In this document: positions 7,037-14,354 of the stretch, piece by piece
Layout of the letters: each line of letters begins with the position of its first letter
Numbering within the stretch: the stretch's first letter is position 1
From: SLRI01 sp964528705
GTDB taxonomy: Bacteria > Pseudomonadota > Alphaproteobacteria > Geminicoccales > Geminicoccaceae
Direction of reading: 5' to 3'
Length of the DNA stretch: 17,534 bases
Assembly: GCA_964528705.1 (NCBI GenBank)
Contig: CAZGUW010000078.1
Location: 1 to 17,534, forward strand
Position numbers and translations under genes: made by a program
The notes under the pieces: generated by a model
Databases searched by the model: none
Seen by the model: the letters and a program-made list of their open reading frames with translations, nothing else
Told to the model about the DNA's origin: nothing

Positions 7037-8158
7037 CTATGAGATCAGGCCGGTCACGAACTTGACGACGTTCAGTTGTACGAGATCGTTCCACGTCGCG
7101 AAGACCATCAAGGTCAGCACCATCGCCAGCCCGACGCGAAACGCCATCTCCTGGCTGCGTTCACCGAGCGGCCGGCCACGCACGGCCTCGATCGAATAGA
7201 GCACCAGATGACCGCCGTCCAGCATCGGGATGGGGAAGAGATTGATCAATCCGAGGTTGATCGAAAGAATCGCCGTGAACCAGATCGCCGGCACGATGCC
7301 GTCCTGGGCGATCGTCCCGGACATCTGGGCGATCCGCAAGGGGCCGCCGAGCTCCTCGGTGCCGCGCGTGCCCACCACCATCTCGCCAAGCGCCTTGAGC
7401 GTCGTGCCAATCATCCGGCCGGTCTCTGCTGTGGCCTCGAAGACCGCATAGGCCGGGTTGCTCCGCCGGAACTCGACCCCGGAGCGACTGATGCCGACGA
7501 GCCCGATCCGATGCATATTGCCGAACCGGTCCTCGATCTCGCGCAGGGTCGGCACCACGGTGACCGTGAAGTCCGTGCCGTCACGATCGACGGTGAACTC
7601 GAGCGGCACCTCCGCCTGGTCTCGAACCGCCGCCTGCAGCGACTCGAAGCTGTCGATCTCGCTGCCGTCCACCGCGGCAATCCGGTCGCCGGGCTCGAGC
7701 CCGGCAGCGGCGGCCGGGCTGTCCGGCTGCACCTCGCCGACCACGGCAGGCGTGAAGGGCCGGCCGCTGGCGACGAAGAGCACGCTGAGCACGACGATCG
7801 CAAAGATGAAGTTGGCCGCCGGGCCGGCGAAGACGATCGCCATGCGCTGCCCTACCCGCTTCGCAGGGAAGCTCTCCTCCAGCCCCGCGGTATCGGCATC
7901 GGGGCGCGCACTCGTCGCGTCGGCGTCGCCCAGCATCTTGACGTAACCGCCGAGCGGGATGGCGCTGAACTTCCAGCGCGTGCCATGGCTGTCGTTGAAG
8001 CCGAAGAGCTCGCGGCCAAACCCGATCGAGAAAACCTCGACGCGCACGCCATTGCGGCGCGCCACCCAGTAATGGCCGTATTCGTGCACGAAGACCACCA
8101 CCGAGAGGATGATCAGGAACGGCACGACATAATTGACGACAAGGTCGATCAGATCCAT
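7037..8158 (-). CDS. rseP: RIP metalloprotease RseP (site-2 protease)
   Basis: Membrane-embedded zinc protease that cleaves transmembrane segments of anti-sigma factors and remnant signal peptides during envelope stress control. Zinc motif HEYGH occupies residues 25-29 in the first helix. The second active-site motif is PIPMLDGGH, with Asp314. One PDZ domain lies between (around PAAAAGLEPGDRIAAVDG), the shorter layout usual in alphaproteobacteria; E. coli has two. Hydrophobic helices near residues 10-30, 95-120, 290-315 and the C-terminus fit four membrane spans. I start at the ATG at 8158 (MDLIDLVVNYV), which has GGAAAG upstream and matches family N-termini. The ATG at 8173 adds five residues and has no ribosome site. 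It follows dxr after a few bases and precedes bamA. Confidence 0.95.
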   Translation of the reverse strand: MDLIDLVVNYVVPFLIILSVVVFVHEYGHYWVARRNGVRVEVFSIGFGRELFGFNDSHGTRWKFSAIPLGGYVKMLGDADATSARPDADTAGLEESFPAKRVGQRMAIVFAGPAANFIFAIVVLSVLFVASGRPFTPAVVGEVQPDSPAAAAGLEPGDRIAAVDGSEIDSFESLQAAVRDQAEVPLEFTVDRDGTDFTVTVVPTLREIEDRFGNMHRIGLVGISRSGVEFRRSNPAYAVFEATAETGRMIGTTLKALGEMVVGTRGTEELGGPLRIAQMSGTIAQDGIVPAIWFTAILSINLGLINLFPIPMLDGGHLVLYSIEAVRGRPLGERSQEMAFRVGLAMVLTLMVFATWNDLVQLNVVKFVTGLIS

Positions 8159-8179
8159 GGGTCGGCTTTCCATCCGGGC

Positions 8180-9388
8180 TCAGGCATGCTGGGCGGCACG
8201 CCTTGCAACTTCACTGCGGGCGACCCTGCGAGTCACGCCGTCACATTCCCCTATATCGTCGATCGTGCGGGGTTCGTCACCCGGCAGTTGCATTAAAACC
8301 TCCTCGACAACGGCGGCGATGTCGAGGAAGCCGATGCGCCGCTCGAGGAAGGCCTCGACCGCCACCTCGTTGGCCGCATTCAGCATGGCCGGCACCGTCC
8401 CACCCGCCCGCAGGGCGTCCCGGGCGAGGCGCAGGGCCGGAAAACGCTCGACGTCCGGGGCCGCGAAGTCGAGCCGGCCGATCGTGGCCAGATCGAGCCG
8501 CACCCCCTCGACGGCGAGCCGCCCCGGCCAGCCGAGACAGTAGGCAATCGGCACGCGCATGTCGGGAACCCCGAGCTGGGCCAGCTGCGAGCCGTCCCGG
8601 TAGGCCACGAGGCTGTGGATCACCGACTGCGGGTGGATCAGGATCTCGATCCGCGGCTCCGGCACACCGAAGAGGCGATGCGCCTCGATGAGCTCGAGCC
8701 CCTTGTTCATCATCGTCGCACTGTCGATGGTGATCTTGGCACCCATCGACCAATTCGGGTGCTGCAGCGCCTGCTCGACCGTCACCTGCGCCATGGCGGC
8801 CCGGTCGAGGGTCCGGAACGGCCCGCCCGAAGCGGTCAGGATCAAGCGCTCCACCGCCGCAGGATCATGTCCGGCCAGTGCCTGGAACATGGCGTTGTGC
8901 TCGGAATCCACGGGCAGGACGACAGCACCGCTCTCCCGTGCGGCCGCCAGTAGAAGACCGCCGGCCGAAACCAGGCATTCCTTGTTGGCGATCGCCACGA
9001 TCCGGCCTCGCCTGAGCGCCTCCAGCGTCGGGGCGAGACCGACGGCGCCGACGATCGCCGACATCACCCAGTCGACCGGGCGGGTTGCCGCCTCCAGCAC
9101 GGCCGCGGGACCCGCCGCCGCCTCGATGCCGCTGCCGGCAAGCGCTGCCCGGAGCGCCGGATAGGCCGCCGGATCGGCGATCACGGCAAGCTCGGCTCCG
9201 ACCTCGCGAGCCAGCTCGGCCAGCGGTTCCGCGCGGCTGCCACCGACCAGCGCCACCACCCGGTAGGCGGCGGGATCGGCCCGGACCAGCGCCAGCGTGC
9301 TGCGGCCGACGGAGCCCGTGGCCCCGAGCACAGTGATGCTGCGTGGTTCGGCGGCGCTCGGCGGCCGGTGCGGGACGGCTACGGACAT
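8180..9388 (-). CDS. dxr: 1-deoxy-D-xylulose 5-phosphate reductoisomerase
   Basis: Second step of the MEP isoprenoid pathway: rearrangement and NADPH-dependent reduction of DXP to MEP. The product is 402 residues, the normal size. The nucleotide-binding loop is LGATGSVG (21-28). NKECLV (135-140) is conserved. Asp161 and Glu163 in PVDSEHNAMFQ provide metal ligands, and the substrate loop reads HPNWSMGAKITIDSATM. The frame extends 31 codons further upstream into cdsA, but the ATG at 9388, four bases after the cdsA stop, gives the usual N-terminus shortly before the Rossmann fold. Together with uppS and cdsA in the same run, it supplies isoprenoid precursors for the undecaprenyl carrier. Confidence 0.97.
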   Translation of the reverse strand: MSVAVPHRPPSAAEPRSITVLGATGSVGRSTLALVRADPAAYRVVALVGGSRAEPLAELAREVGAELAVIADPAAYPALRAALAGSGIEAAAGPAAVLEAATRPVDWVMSAIVGAVGLAPTLEALRRGRIVAIANKECLVSAGGLLLAAARESGAVVLPVDSEHNAMFQALAGHDPAAVERLILTASGGPFRTLDRAAMAQVTVEQALQHPNWSMGAKITIDSATMMNKGLELIEAHRLFGVPEPRIEILIHPQSVIHSLVAYRDGSQLAQLGVPDMRVPIAYCLGWPGRLAVEGVRLDLATIGRLDFAAPDVERFPALRLARDALRAGGTVPAMLNAANEVAVEAFLERRIGFLDIAAVVEEVLMQLPGDEPRTIDDIGECDGVTRRVARSEVARRAAQHA

Positions 9389-9392
9389 CGGC

Positions 9393-10217
9393 CTAGGCGC
9401 CCACCGGATCGATGGCGACCAGGAGGGCGAACACCGGTGCCGCGAAGAGGAAGCCGTCGAGCCGGTCGAGCACGCCGCCATGGCCCGGGATCAGGCTGCC
9501 GCTGTCCTTGACTCCGGCGCGCCGCTTGACGGCCGATTCGAAAAGATCGCCGCCTTGCGCCACGAGTGCCAGGAGACCGCCGCATAGACCGGCCGAAACC
9601 GGGCTCCAGCCGGTCAGCCCGGCAAACAGGGCGCCGGCGATCCCGGCCGCGACCATCCCGCCGAGCAGGCCCGAGCGGGTCTTCCCGGGGCTGATTCGGG
9701 GCGCCAGCTTCGGGCCACCCACCGAGCGACCGACCAGGTACGCGAAGACATCGGTGCAGACGACGACCACCACCAGCCAGAGCATGAGCTGGAGACCGTC
9801 GGGCAGCTCGCGCAACGCCAGAAGGCAGACGGCAGGCACGCCAAGATAGAGCATGCCGTAAAGCGCCCAGCCACGCTCCGGCCAGCCGCCGATACGACCA
9901 AGAAGCCAGATACTGGCGATGAGCAGCATGAACCCCAGGCCGAGCAGCCATGGCGGGCTGGCCGCGAGATGAAGCGCAAGAAGTGCCAACAAGGGCAACA
10001 GCGCAATGCTGCCAATGGCATAGCGCGTCGGGCTCGTCCTGAGCGTCAGATTCGCCCATTCGCCAGCGGCAAGGACGACGACGACCATCAGAACCGCCAC
10101 GAACAACCAGCCGCCCATCAAGATCACGAGCCCGGCGGCAAGGGCCATCACGACACCGGCGATCGCCCGCCTGGTGAAATCGGCGGACACCCTGCCGTCA
10201 GCCGGCGCAGGCGCCAT
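9393..10217 (-). CDS. cdsA: Phosphatidate cytidylyltransferase (CDP-diacylglycerol synthase)
   Basis: Integral inner-membrane enzyme that turns phosphatidic acid and CTP into CDP-diacylglycerol, the precursor of all phospholipids. The 274-residue product has about seven to eight hydrophobic segments. Its C-terminal part carries the full CDP-diglyceride synthase signature at about residues 228-254: SAVKRRAGVKD, then GHGGVLDRLD. I chose the ATG at 10217, which overlaps the end of uppS by 20 bases. A GTG at 10190, seven bases past the uppS stop, is the alternative and would remove nine residues. The open frame continues far upstream antiparallel in sense to uppS coding, but that part is low-complexity shadow. 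It is four bases from dxr. Confidence 0.95.
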   Translation of the reverse strand: MAPAPADGRVSADFTRRAIAGVVMALAAGLVILMGGWLFVAVLMVVVVLAAGEWANLTLRTSPTRYAIGSIALLPLLALLALHLAASPPWLLGLGFMLLIASIWLLGRIGGWPERGWALYGMLYLGVPAVCLLALRELPDGLQLMLWLVVVVVCTDVFAYLVGRSVGGPKLAPRISPGKTRSGLLGGMVAAGIAGALFAGLTGWSPVSAGLCGGLLALVAQGGDLFESAVKRRAGVKDSGSLIPGHGGVLDRLDGFLFAAPVFALLVAIDPVGA

Positions 10218-10947
10218 AGCGTCGCTCGCGCCGGCCGAACTCCGCGAGGGCCGCGCGCAGATGCTCCTCGCTGAAGTCCGGCCAGTGGACGTCGAGGAAC
10301 ACGAACTCGGTGTAGGCCAGTTGCCAGAGCAGGAAATTGCTGATTCGCTGCTCGCCCGAGGTGCGGATGAGCAGATCGGGATCGGGCACGCCCGATGTGT
10401 CGAGCGCTGCGGCGAACTGCTGGTGATCGATGGCCTCGGGCGCGACCTCGCCGGCCACCGCGGCCGCCGCCAACCGGCGGGTGGCGCGCAGGATCTCGTC
10501 GCGGGCGCCATAGTTCAGCGCCACGATCAGCTCGAGCGCCTGATGCTCGCGGGTGAGCTTCTCGGCATTGTCGATCAGCTCGAGGATGTCGCGGTCCAGC
10601 CGCGATCGGTCGCCGATCACCCGCAGCCGGACGCCGTTCTTGTGCAGCGCCTCGATCTCCTTCCTGAGATAGAAGCGGAGCAGATTCATCAGCTCGCTGA
10701 CCTCGCCCGCCGGGCGTTGCCAGTTCTCGCTCGAGAAGGCGTAGAGGGTCAGGTAGCGGATCCCGAGATTGCCGCAGGCCTCGACCGCCCGCCGGACGGC
10801 GTCGGCCCCCTGCCGGTGACCGAAGACGGGCGGCATGCCGCGGGCCCGCGCCCAGCGACGGTTGCCGTCCATGATGATCGCGACATGGGCCGGCGCCGTC
10901 GAGGTACCGGTCGCTGGCGTAGCTGAGCGAAGCGCTGGAGCTGACAC
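10198..10947 (-). CDS. uppS: Undecaprenyl diphosphate synthase (GTG start)
   Basis: Cis-prenyltransferase that adds eight isopentenyl units to farnesyl diphosphate, making the C55 lipid carrier for peptidoglycan and polysaccharide export. The product has 249 residues. The signature HVAIIMDGNRRWA contains the catalytic Asp27; YAFSSENWQRP and TSGEQRISNFLLWQ further on are the conserved substrate-binding segments. The initiator is GTG at 10947, 27 bp after frr, with a GGAUAGGA stretch immediately upstream. The next ATG falls within the catalytic motif and is too late. About 20 residues rich in Ala, Ser and Thr precede the conserved fold, a modest extension that may mean the true start is slightly different. 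Confidence 0.95.
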   Translation of the reverse strand: MSAPALRSATPATGTSTAPAHVAIIMDGNRRWARARGMPPVFGHRQGADAVRRAVEACGNLGIRYLTLYAFSSENWQRPAGEVSELMNLLRFYLRKEIEALHKNGVRLRVIGDRSRLDRDILELIDNAEKLTREHQALELIVALNYGARDEILRATRRLAAAAVAGEVAPEAIDHQQFAAALDTSGVPDPDLLIRTSGEQRISNFLLWQLAYTEFVFLDVHWPDFSEEHLRAALAEFGRRERRYGACAG

Positions 10948-10974
10948 GTCCTATCCGGCTGCTGGCGTCACCGA

Positions 10975-11538
10975 TCAGACGGTGACGATGTCTTTCTCTT
11001 TGTGCTGCAACAACTCGTTGACCAGCTCGACGTGCTGGTCGGTCAGGGCCTGAATCTCGTCGGCCCAGACCTTGTGGTCGTCCTGCGAGAGGTTGCCATC
11101 CTTCTCCATCTTCTTGAGATGGTCCATGCCGTCGCGGCGCACGTTGCGAATGGCGACACGCGCCTGCTCGGCATAGCGATGCGCCACCTTGACGAGCTCC
11201 TGGCGCCGCTCCTCGCTGAGCTCCGGCAGGGGAATGCGCATCAGGGTGCCGTCGATCTGCGGGTTCAGCCCGAGGGCCGAGTTGCGGATCGCCTTCTCGA
11301 CCGCCTTGACCAGCCCCTTGTCCCAGACCTGCACCGAGATCAGCCGGGGCTCCGGCACGTTGATGGTGCCCACCTGGTTGATCGGCATCGACGCCCCGTA
11401 GGCGTCGACCACGATCGGCTCGAGCAGGCTCGCCGAGGCCCGGCCGGTGCGCAGGCCCGAGAACTCCTTGCGCAACGCCTCCACGGCACCGTCCATGCGC
11501 CGCGTCAGATCGTCGATGTCCGGCTCTTCGTCGCTCAT
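10975..11538 (-). CDS. frr: Ribosome-recycling factor
   Basis: Splits post-termination ribosomes together with EF-G. At 187 residues it has the standard length and the two-domain layout: a long three-helix bundle (N- and C-terminal thirds; for example LRTGRASASLLEPIVVDAYG and RRDGMDHLKKMEKDG) with a small beta domain between. The start codon ATG overlaps the pyrH stop in ATGA, so translation of the two is probably coupled. The order tsf-pyrH-frr-uppS is among the most conserved in proteobacteria. Confidence 0.98.
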   Translation of the reverse strand: MSDEEPDIDDLTRRMDGAVEALRKEFSGLRTGRASASLLEPIVVDAYGASMPINQVGTINVPEPRLISVQVWDKGLVKAVEKAIRNSALGLNPQIDGTLMRIPLPELSEERRQELVKVAHRYAEQARVAIRNVRRDGMDHLKKMEKDGNLSQDDHKVWADEIQALTDQHVELVNELLQHKEKDIVTV

Positions 11539-12278
11539 GCCGCCGCCTCGCCCGAAATGATCGTGAACATGCCCTCGCCGCGCAGCACCCGCGCCAGGGC
11601 ACCCGGAACATGCACCGAAAAGACCAGGATGGGGATGTTGCTCTCACGCGCCAGGGAGATCGCCGAAGCATCCATCACCCTGAGGTCCTTCGCCAGCACG
11701 TCGAGATAGCTCAGCCGCTCGAAGCGTGTCGCCGCACTGTCCCGCTTGGGGTCGGCATCGTAGACGCCGTCCACCTGGGTCGCCTTGAGCAGCACGTCGC
11801 AGCCCATCTCCGCCGCCCGCAGCGCCGCCGCCGTATCTGTCGTGAAGAACGGGTTGCCGGTGCCGGCGGCGAAGATCACCACCCGCCCCTTCTCCAGGTG
11901 GCGGATCGCCCGCCGCCGGATATAGGGCTCGCAGATCGACGACATCGGGATCGCCGACATGACCCGCGTGGCGAGCCCGGCCTGCTCGATGACGCTCTGC
12001 ACGGCGAGCGCGTTGATCACCGTGCCGAGCATGCCCATGTAGTCGGCGCTGGCCCGCTCGACGCCGGCCCCGGCGAGCGCCGCACCACGGATGATGTTGC
12101 CGCCGCCGATCACCATGCAGATCTCGACGCCGAGCGCGTGCGCGGCCTTGACCTCCGCGGCGAGCTGGCGGAGCACCTCGCTGTCGTGGCCGAAGCTCTG
12201 CTCGCCGAGCAGCGCCTCGCCGGACATCTTGAGGAGCACGCGGCGATAACGTGGCGTCGCTTCTTCGCCTTCGCTCAT
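11535..12278 (-). CDS. pyrH: Uridylate (UMP) kinase
   Basis: Hexameric amino-acid-kinase-fold enzyme phosphorylating UMP to UDP, first step from UMP to all pyrimidine nucleotides and to UDP-sugars. The 247-residue product shows the N-terminal ATP/phosphate loop YRRVLLKMSGEALLG, the GGGNIIRGA UMP-binding segment, AAGTGNPFFTTDTAAALRA and the VDGVYDADPK loop characteristic of bacterial PyrH. ATG at 12278 lies 48 bp after tsf, with only a weak GGG-type ribosome site. The stop overlaps the frr start by four bases. The gap from tsf contains a small hairpin over the tsf stop codon that could tune the ratio between highly expressed EF-Ts and this enzyme. Confidence 0.98.
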   Translation of the reverse strand: MSEGEEATPRYRRVLLKMSGEALLGEQSFGHDSEVLRQLAAEVKAAHALGVEICMVIGGGNIIRGAALAGAGVERASADYMGMLGTVINALAVQSVIEQAGLATRVMSAIPMSSICEPYIRRRAIRHLEKGRVVIFAAGTGNPFFTTDTAAALRAAEMGCDVLLKATQVDGVYDADPKRDSAATRFERLSYLDVLAKDLRVMDASAISLARESNIPILVFSVHVPGALARVLRGEGMFTIISGEAAA

Positions 12279-12318
12279 CGCCCGACGGCTCCCCTCATGC
12301 GCGGCGTCCCGATCCCCG

Positions 12319-12335
12319 ACGGCCCGTCAGGCCGT
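12319..12335 (-). other. Hairpin over the tsf stop codon
   Basis: ACGGCC (12330-12335 on the minus strand, read first), a five-base loop containing the TGA of tsf, then GGCCGT (12319-12324): a perfect 6-bp stem. No U-tract follows, so it is not a standard terminator. It might act as a processing or attenuation point between the abundant rpsB-tsf message and pyrH. A 9-bp direct repeat (GCCGTCGGG on the minus strand, 12315-12323 and 12281-12289) flanks the rest of the gap. A short stem can arise by chance in GC-rich DNA. Confidence 0.3.
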
Positions 12336-13253
12336 GGTCAGCTTGGCGACCTCGGCGGCGAGATCGCTCTCCTCCTTGACGATACCCTCACCGAGCGCGA
12401 GGCGCTCGAACCGGGTGACCTGGACCGGCGCCCCGGCCGCCTTGGCGGCATCGGCGACGGCGTCCTTCACCTTCTTGTCGGTGTCGATCACCCAGGTCTG
12501 CTCGAGCAGCACGCTCTCTTCATAAAACTTGCGGAGCCGGCCCTCGACCATCTTCTCGATGATCGACTCGGGCTTGCCCGATTCCCGCGCCTGGTCAGCG
12601 AAGATGGCCCGCTCGCGCTCGATCACGGCAGGATCCAGATCCGCGACCGCCACCGACTGCGGGTTGGCAGCCGCGATGTGCATGGCGAGCTGCTTGCCGA
12701 ACTCGGCCAGCGCCGCCTTGTCGCCCGTCGATTCCACCCCGACCAGCACGCCGATCCGGCCGAGGCCGGGAGCCGTCTGCTGATGCAGGTAGCCGCCGAC
12801 GACGCCCGTCGGCACCGCGACCTTCACCGCCCGGCGCAGGTTCATGTTCTCGCCGATCACGCCGATCGCGTCGGTCAGCGAATCGGCAACCGTCTTGCCG
12901 GTCGACGGCAGCGTCGTGCCGCGCAGCGTCTCGACATCGCCGCCGGCGGCGATCGCCGCGCCGGTGATCGCCGTCACCAAAGCCTGGAAGTCGGCGTTGC
13001 GGGCGACGAAATCGGTCTCTGAGTTGACCTCGACGAGGGCACCCTCGCCACCCTCGAGCGCCATGCCGATGAGCCCCTCGGACGCCGTCCGGCCGGCCTT
13101 CTTCGCCGCCGCGGCAAGGCCCTTCTTGCGCAGCAGGTCGATGGACTCCTCGACATTGCCCGACGTCTCGATCAGGACCTTCTTGCAGTCCATCATGCCG
13201 GCCCCGGTCCGCTCGCGCAGCTCCTTGACCAGTGCAGCCGTTATTTCAGCCAT
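12327..13253 (-). CDS. tsf: Translation elongation factor Ts
   Basis: Guanine nucleotide exchange factor for EF-Tu. The 308-residue protein has the N-terminal UBA-like domain with the family signature LRERTGAGMMDCKKVL. The second signature follows at VNSETDFVARN, then the two-part dimerisation core. A GGAAG Shine-Dalgarno lies seven bases before the ATG. It sits 44 bp after rpsB with no terminator between, so it is co-transcribed with S2 as in most bacteria. Confidence 0.98.
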   Translation of the reverse strand: MAEITAALVKELRERTGAGMMDCKKVLIETSGNVEESIDLLRKKGLAAAAKKAGRTASEGLIGMALEGGEGALVEVNSETDFVARNADFQALVTAITGAAIAAGGDVETLRGTTLPSTGKTVADSLTDAIGVIGENMNLRRAVKVAVPTGVVGGYLHQQTAPGLGRIGVLVGVESTGDKAALAEFGKQLAMHIAAANPQSVAVADLDPAVIERERAIFADQARESGKPESIIEKMVEGRLRKFYEESVLLEQTWVIDTDKKVKDAVADAAKAAGAPVQVTRFERLALGEGIVKEESDLAAEVAKLTTA

Positions 13254-13297
13254 AATCGCTTCCGTATCCGTTTGTCTCTGCGTCCCTGCCCGGCCGC

Positions 13298-14188
13298 TCA
13301 GCCGGCGGCAGCACCGGACGCCTTCGTGTCCTCGGCCGGCGCCATGTCGGGGCCGGTCTCCTCGGGTGCGTCGGCCAGGGGCTGCACCGGGTTCGACTCC
13401 GTCAGCTCCTGCCCGGCCAGCTCCGGCTCCGCCAGTTCGGGCTCCGCCAGCTCCGGCTCGATCGGCTCGATCTCGCCCAGATCCATACCACTCGCCGTCA
13501 TTTCGGCCTGCAGCCCGTCGAGCACGGCCTGGACCAGGAGATCGCAGTAGAGGTTGATCGCCCGGCTCGCGTCGTCATTGCCCGGCACAGGGTAGCGGAT
13601 GTGCTCGGGGCTCGAATTGCTGTCGAGGAAGGCGACCACCGGCAGGCCGAGCTTCTTCGCCTCGGTGACCGCGATGTCCTCCTTGTTGGTGTCGATGACC
13701 ACGAGGATGTCGGGCAGGCCGCCCATCTCCTTGATGCCGCCCAGCGCCTGCTCGAGCTTGTTGCGCTCGCGGCTGAGCTGCAGGAGCTCCTTCTTGGTCA
13801 GACCGCTCTGCTGCTCGGCCAGCCGGCTCTCCAGCTCGCGCAGCCGGCGGATGGAGTTCGAGATCGTCCGCCAGTTGGTCAGCATGCCGCCGAGCCAGCG
13901 GTGGTTGACGTAGTACTGGCCGCAGCGCTGCGCCGCGCGCGCGATCGGCTCCTGGGCCTGCCGCTTGGTGCCGACGAAGAGCACACGGCCGCCGCCGGCG
14001 ACCACGTCGCGCACCGCCTGCAGGGCGCGGTGCATCAACGGCACCGTCTGCGTCAGGTCGAGAATGTGCACGCCGTTGCGCACGCCGAAGATGTACGGCT
14101 CCATGCGCGGGTTCCAGCGCCGCGTCTGGTGACCGAAATGCACGCCGGCCTCGAGCAGCTGGCGCATGGTGAAGGTCGGGAAAGCCAT
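13298..14188 (-). CDS. rpsB: 30S ribosomal protein S2 with acidic C-terminal tail
   Basis: S2 binds late to the small subunit and is required for S1 attachment. The core, about residues 1-237, is canonical: MRQLLEAGVHFGHQTRRWNP, GTKRQAQEPIARAA, NHRWLGGMLTNWRTI and LPDILVVIDTNKE are all present. The product is 296 residues against about 240 in E. coli. The extra 55-60 residues are Glu-, Pro- and Ala-rich, including a run of the five-residue unit EPELA, and end in GAAAG. Longer, acidic S2 tails are known in alphaproteobacteria. The ATG at 14188 fits the family start. A promoter candidate and a folded leader lie directly upstream. Confidence 0.98.
   Translation of the reverse strand: MAFPTFTMRQLLEAGVHFGHQTRRWNPRMEPYIFGVRNGVHILDLTQTVPLMHRALQAVRDVVAGGGRVLFVGTKRQAQEPIARAAQRCGQYYVNHRWLGGMLTNWRTISNSIRRLRELESRLAEQQSGLTKKELLQLSRERNKLEQALGGIKEMGGLPDILVVIDTNKEDIAVTEAKKLGLPVVAFLDSNSSPEHIRYPVPGNDDASRAINLYCDLLVQAVLDGLQAEMTASGMDLGEIEPIEPELAEPELAEPELAGQELTESNPVQPLADAPEETGPDMAPAEDTKASGAAAG
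13401..13460 (-). repeat. 15-bp tandem repeats coding EPELA units in the S2 tail
   Basis: Three near-identical 15-bp units (13446-13460, 13431-13445, 13416-13430) are followed on the coding strand by a degenerate fourth (13401-13415). They encode EPELA-EPELA-EPELA-GQEL. The unit length is a multiple of three, so slippage would change tail length without breaking the frame. Confidence 0.8.
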
Positions 14189-14201
14189 TGATCGTCTTTC
14201 T

Positions 14202-14249
14202 GTGTCCGGTTGAGCCGCCGCGGATCTTGATCCGGCTGGCGCCGGACAC
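14202..14249 (-). ncRNA. Structured leader stem upstream of rpsB
   Basis: GTGTCCGG (14249-14242 on the minus strand) and CCGGACAC (14209-14202) are exact reverse complements. Inside them lies CGGATC-AA-GATCCG (14221-14234), giving a long arm with an inner stem. The outer stem ends 13 nt before the rpsB ATG, next to the weak GAAAGA ribosome site, where an autoregulatory S2 site would be expected. E. coli rpsB is known to be controlled by S2 through its leader. I infer, but cannot show, an analogous role here. Confidence 0.45.
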
Positions 14250-14253
14250 CGGG

Positions 14254-14270
14254 GCGGGCACGTGGCCCGC
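14254..14270 (-). other. GC hairpin in the rpsB leader
   Basis: GCGGGC / GCCCGC arms (6 bp) close a 5-nt loop. It sits between the promoter candidate and the start-proximal stem. It could be part of the leader fold, or an attenuator for transcripts arriving from the upstream flavoprotein gene. There is no U-tract. Confidence 0.35.
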
Positions 14271-14297
14271 TAGCGATCCGCGTGAGAGATGGTGGGC

Positions 14298-14326
14298 TCT
14301 CTACGCGCGCCGCCCGACAAAAGCAA
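14298..14326 (-). promoter_or_regulatory. Candidate sigma-70 promoter of the rpsB-tsf operon
   Basis: On the minus strand, TTGCTT (14326-14321) and TAGAGA (14303-14298) are separated by 17 bp, and the -35 is preceded by C as in the CTTG form common in alphaproteobacteria. Predicted start is about 14291, giving a leader of about 100 nt. The site lies between the stop of the flavoprotein gene and rpsB, where a strong promoter for ribosomal genes is expected. Confidence 0.5.
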
Positions 14327-14354
14327 GTCGGCCGGCGGCGTCCGATGCTACGCG

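Noticed and set aside
4746..7199. An 817-codon open frame on the plus strand opposite bamA
   Set aside because: It is antisense to an intact bamA and has no recognisable domain. Its Asp/Glu/Arg/Ala-rich composition is what strong GC3 codon bias yields on the opposite strand.
7076..8296. A 406-codon plus-strand open frame opposite rseP
   Set aside because: Composition is an antisense artefact and rseP is intact with all motifs.
9389..9481. Longer Dxr N-terminus starting at 9481
   Set aside because: These 31 codons overlap the cdsA end and are Ser/Arg/Pro-rich, unlike the family; the ATG at 9388 fits.
10148..11671. A 507-codon minus-strand open frame across cdsA, uppS, frr and pyrH
   Set aside because: It is a different frame of the same strand as four well-supported genes and has a low-complexity Arg/Ala/Gly composition.
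11610..13022. A 470-codon plus-strand open frame opposite pyrH and tsf
   Set aside because: His/Arg/Asp-rich, no family resemblance, and it lies across two certain genes; a shadow of codon bias.
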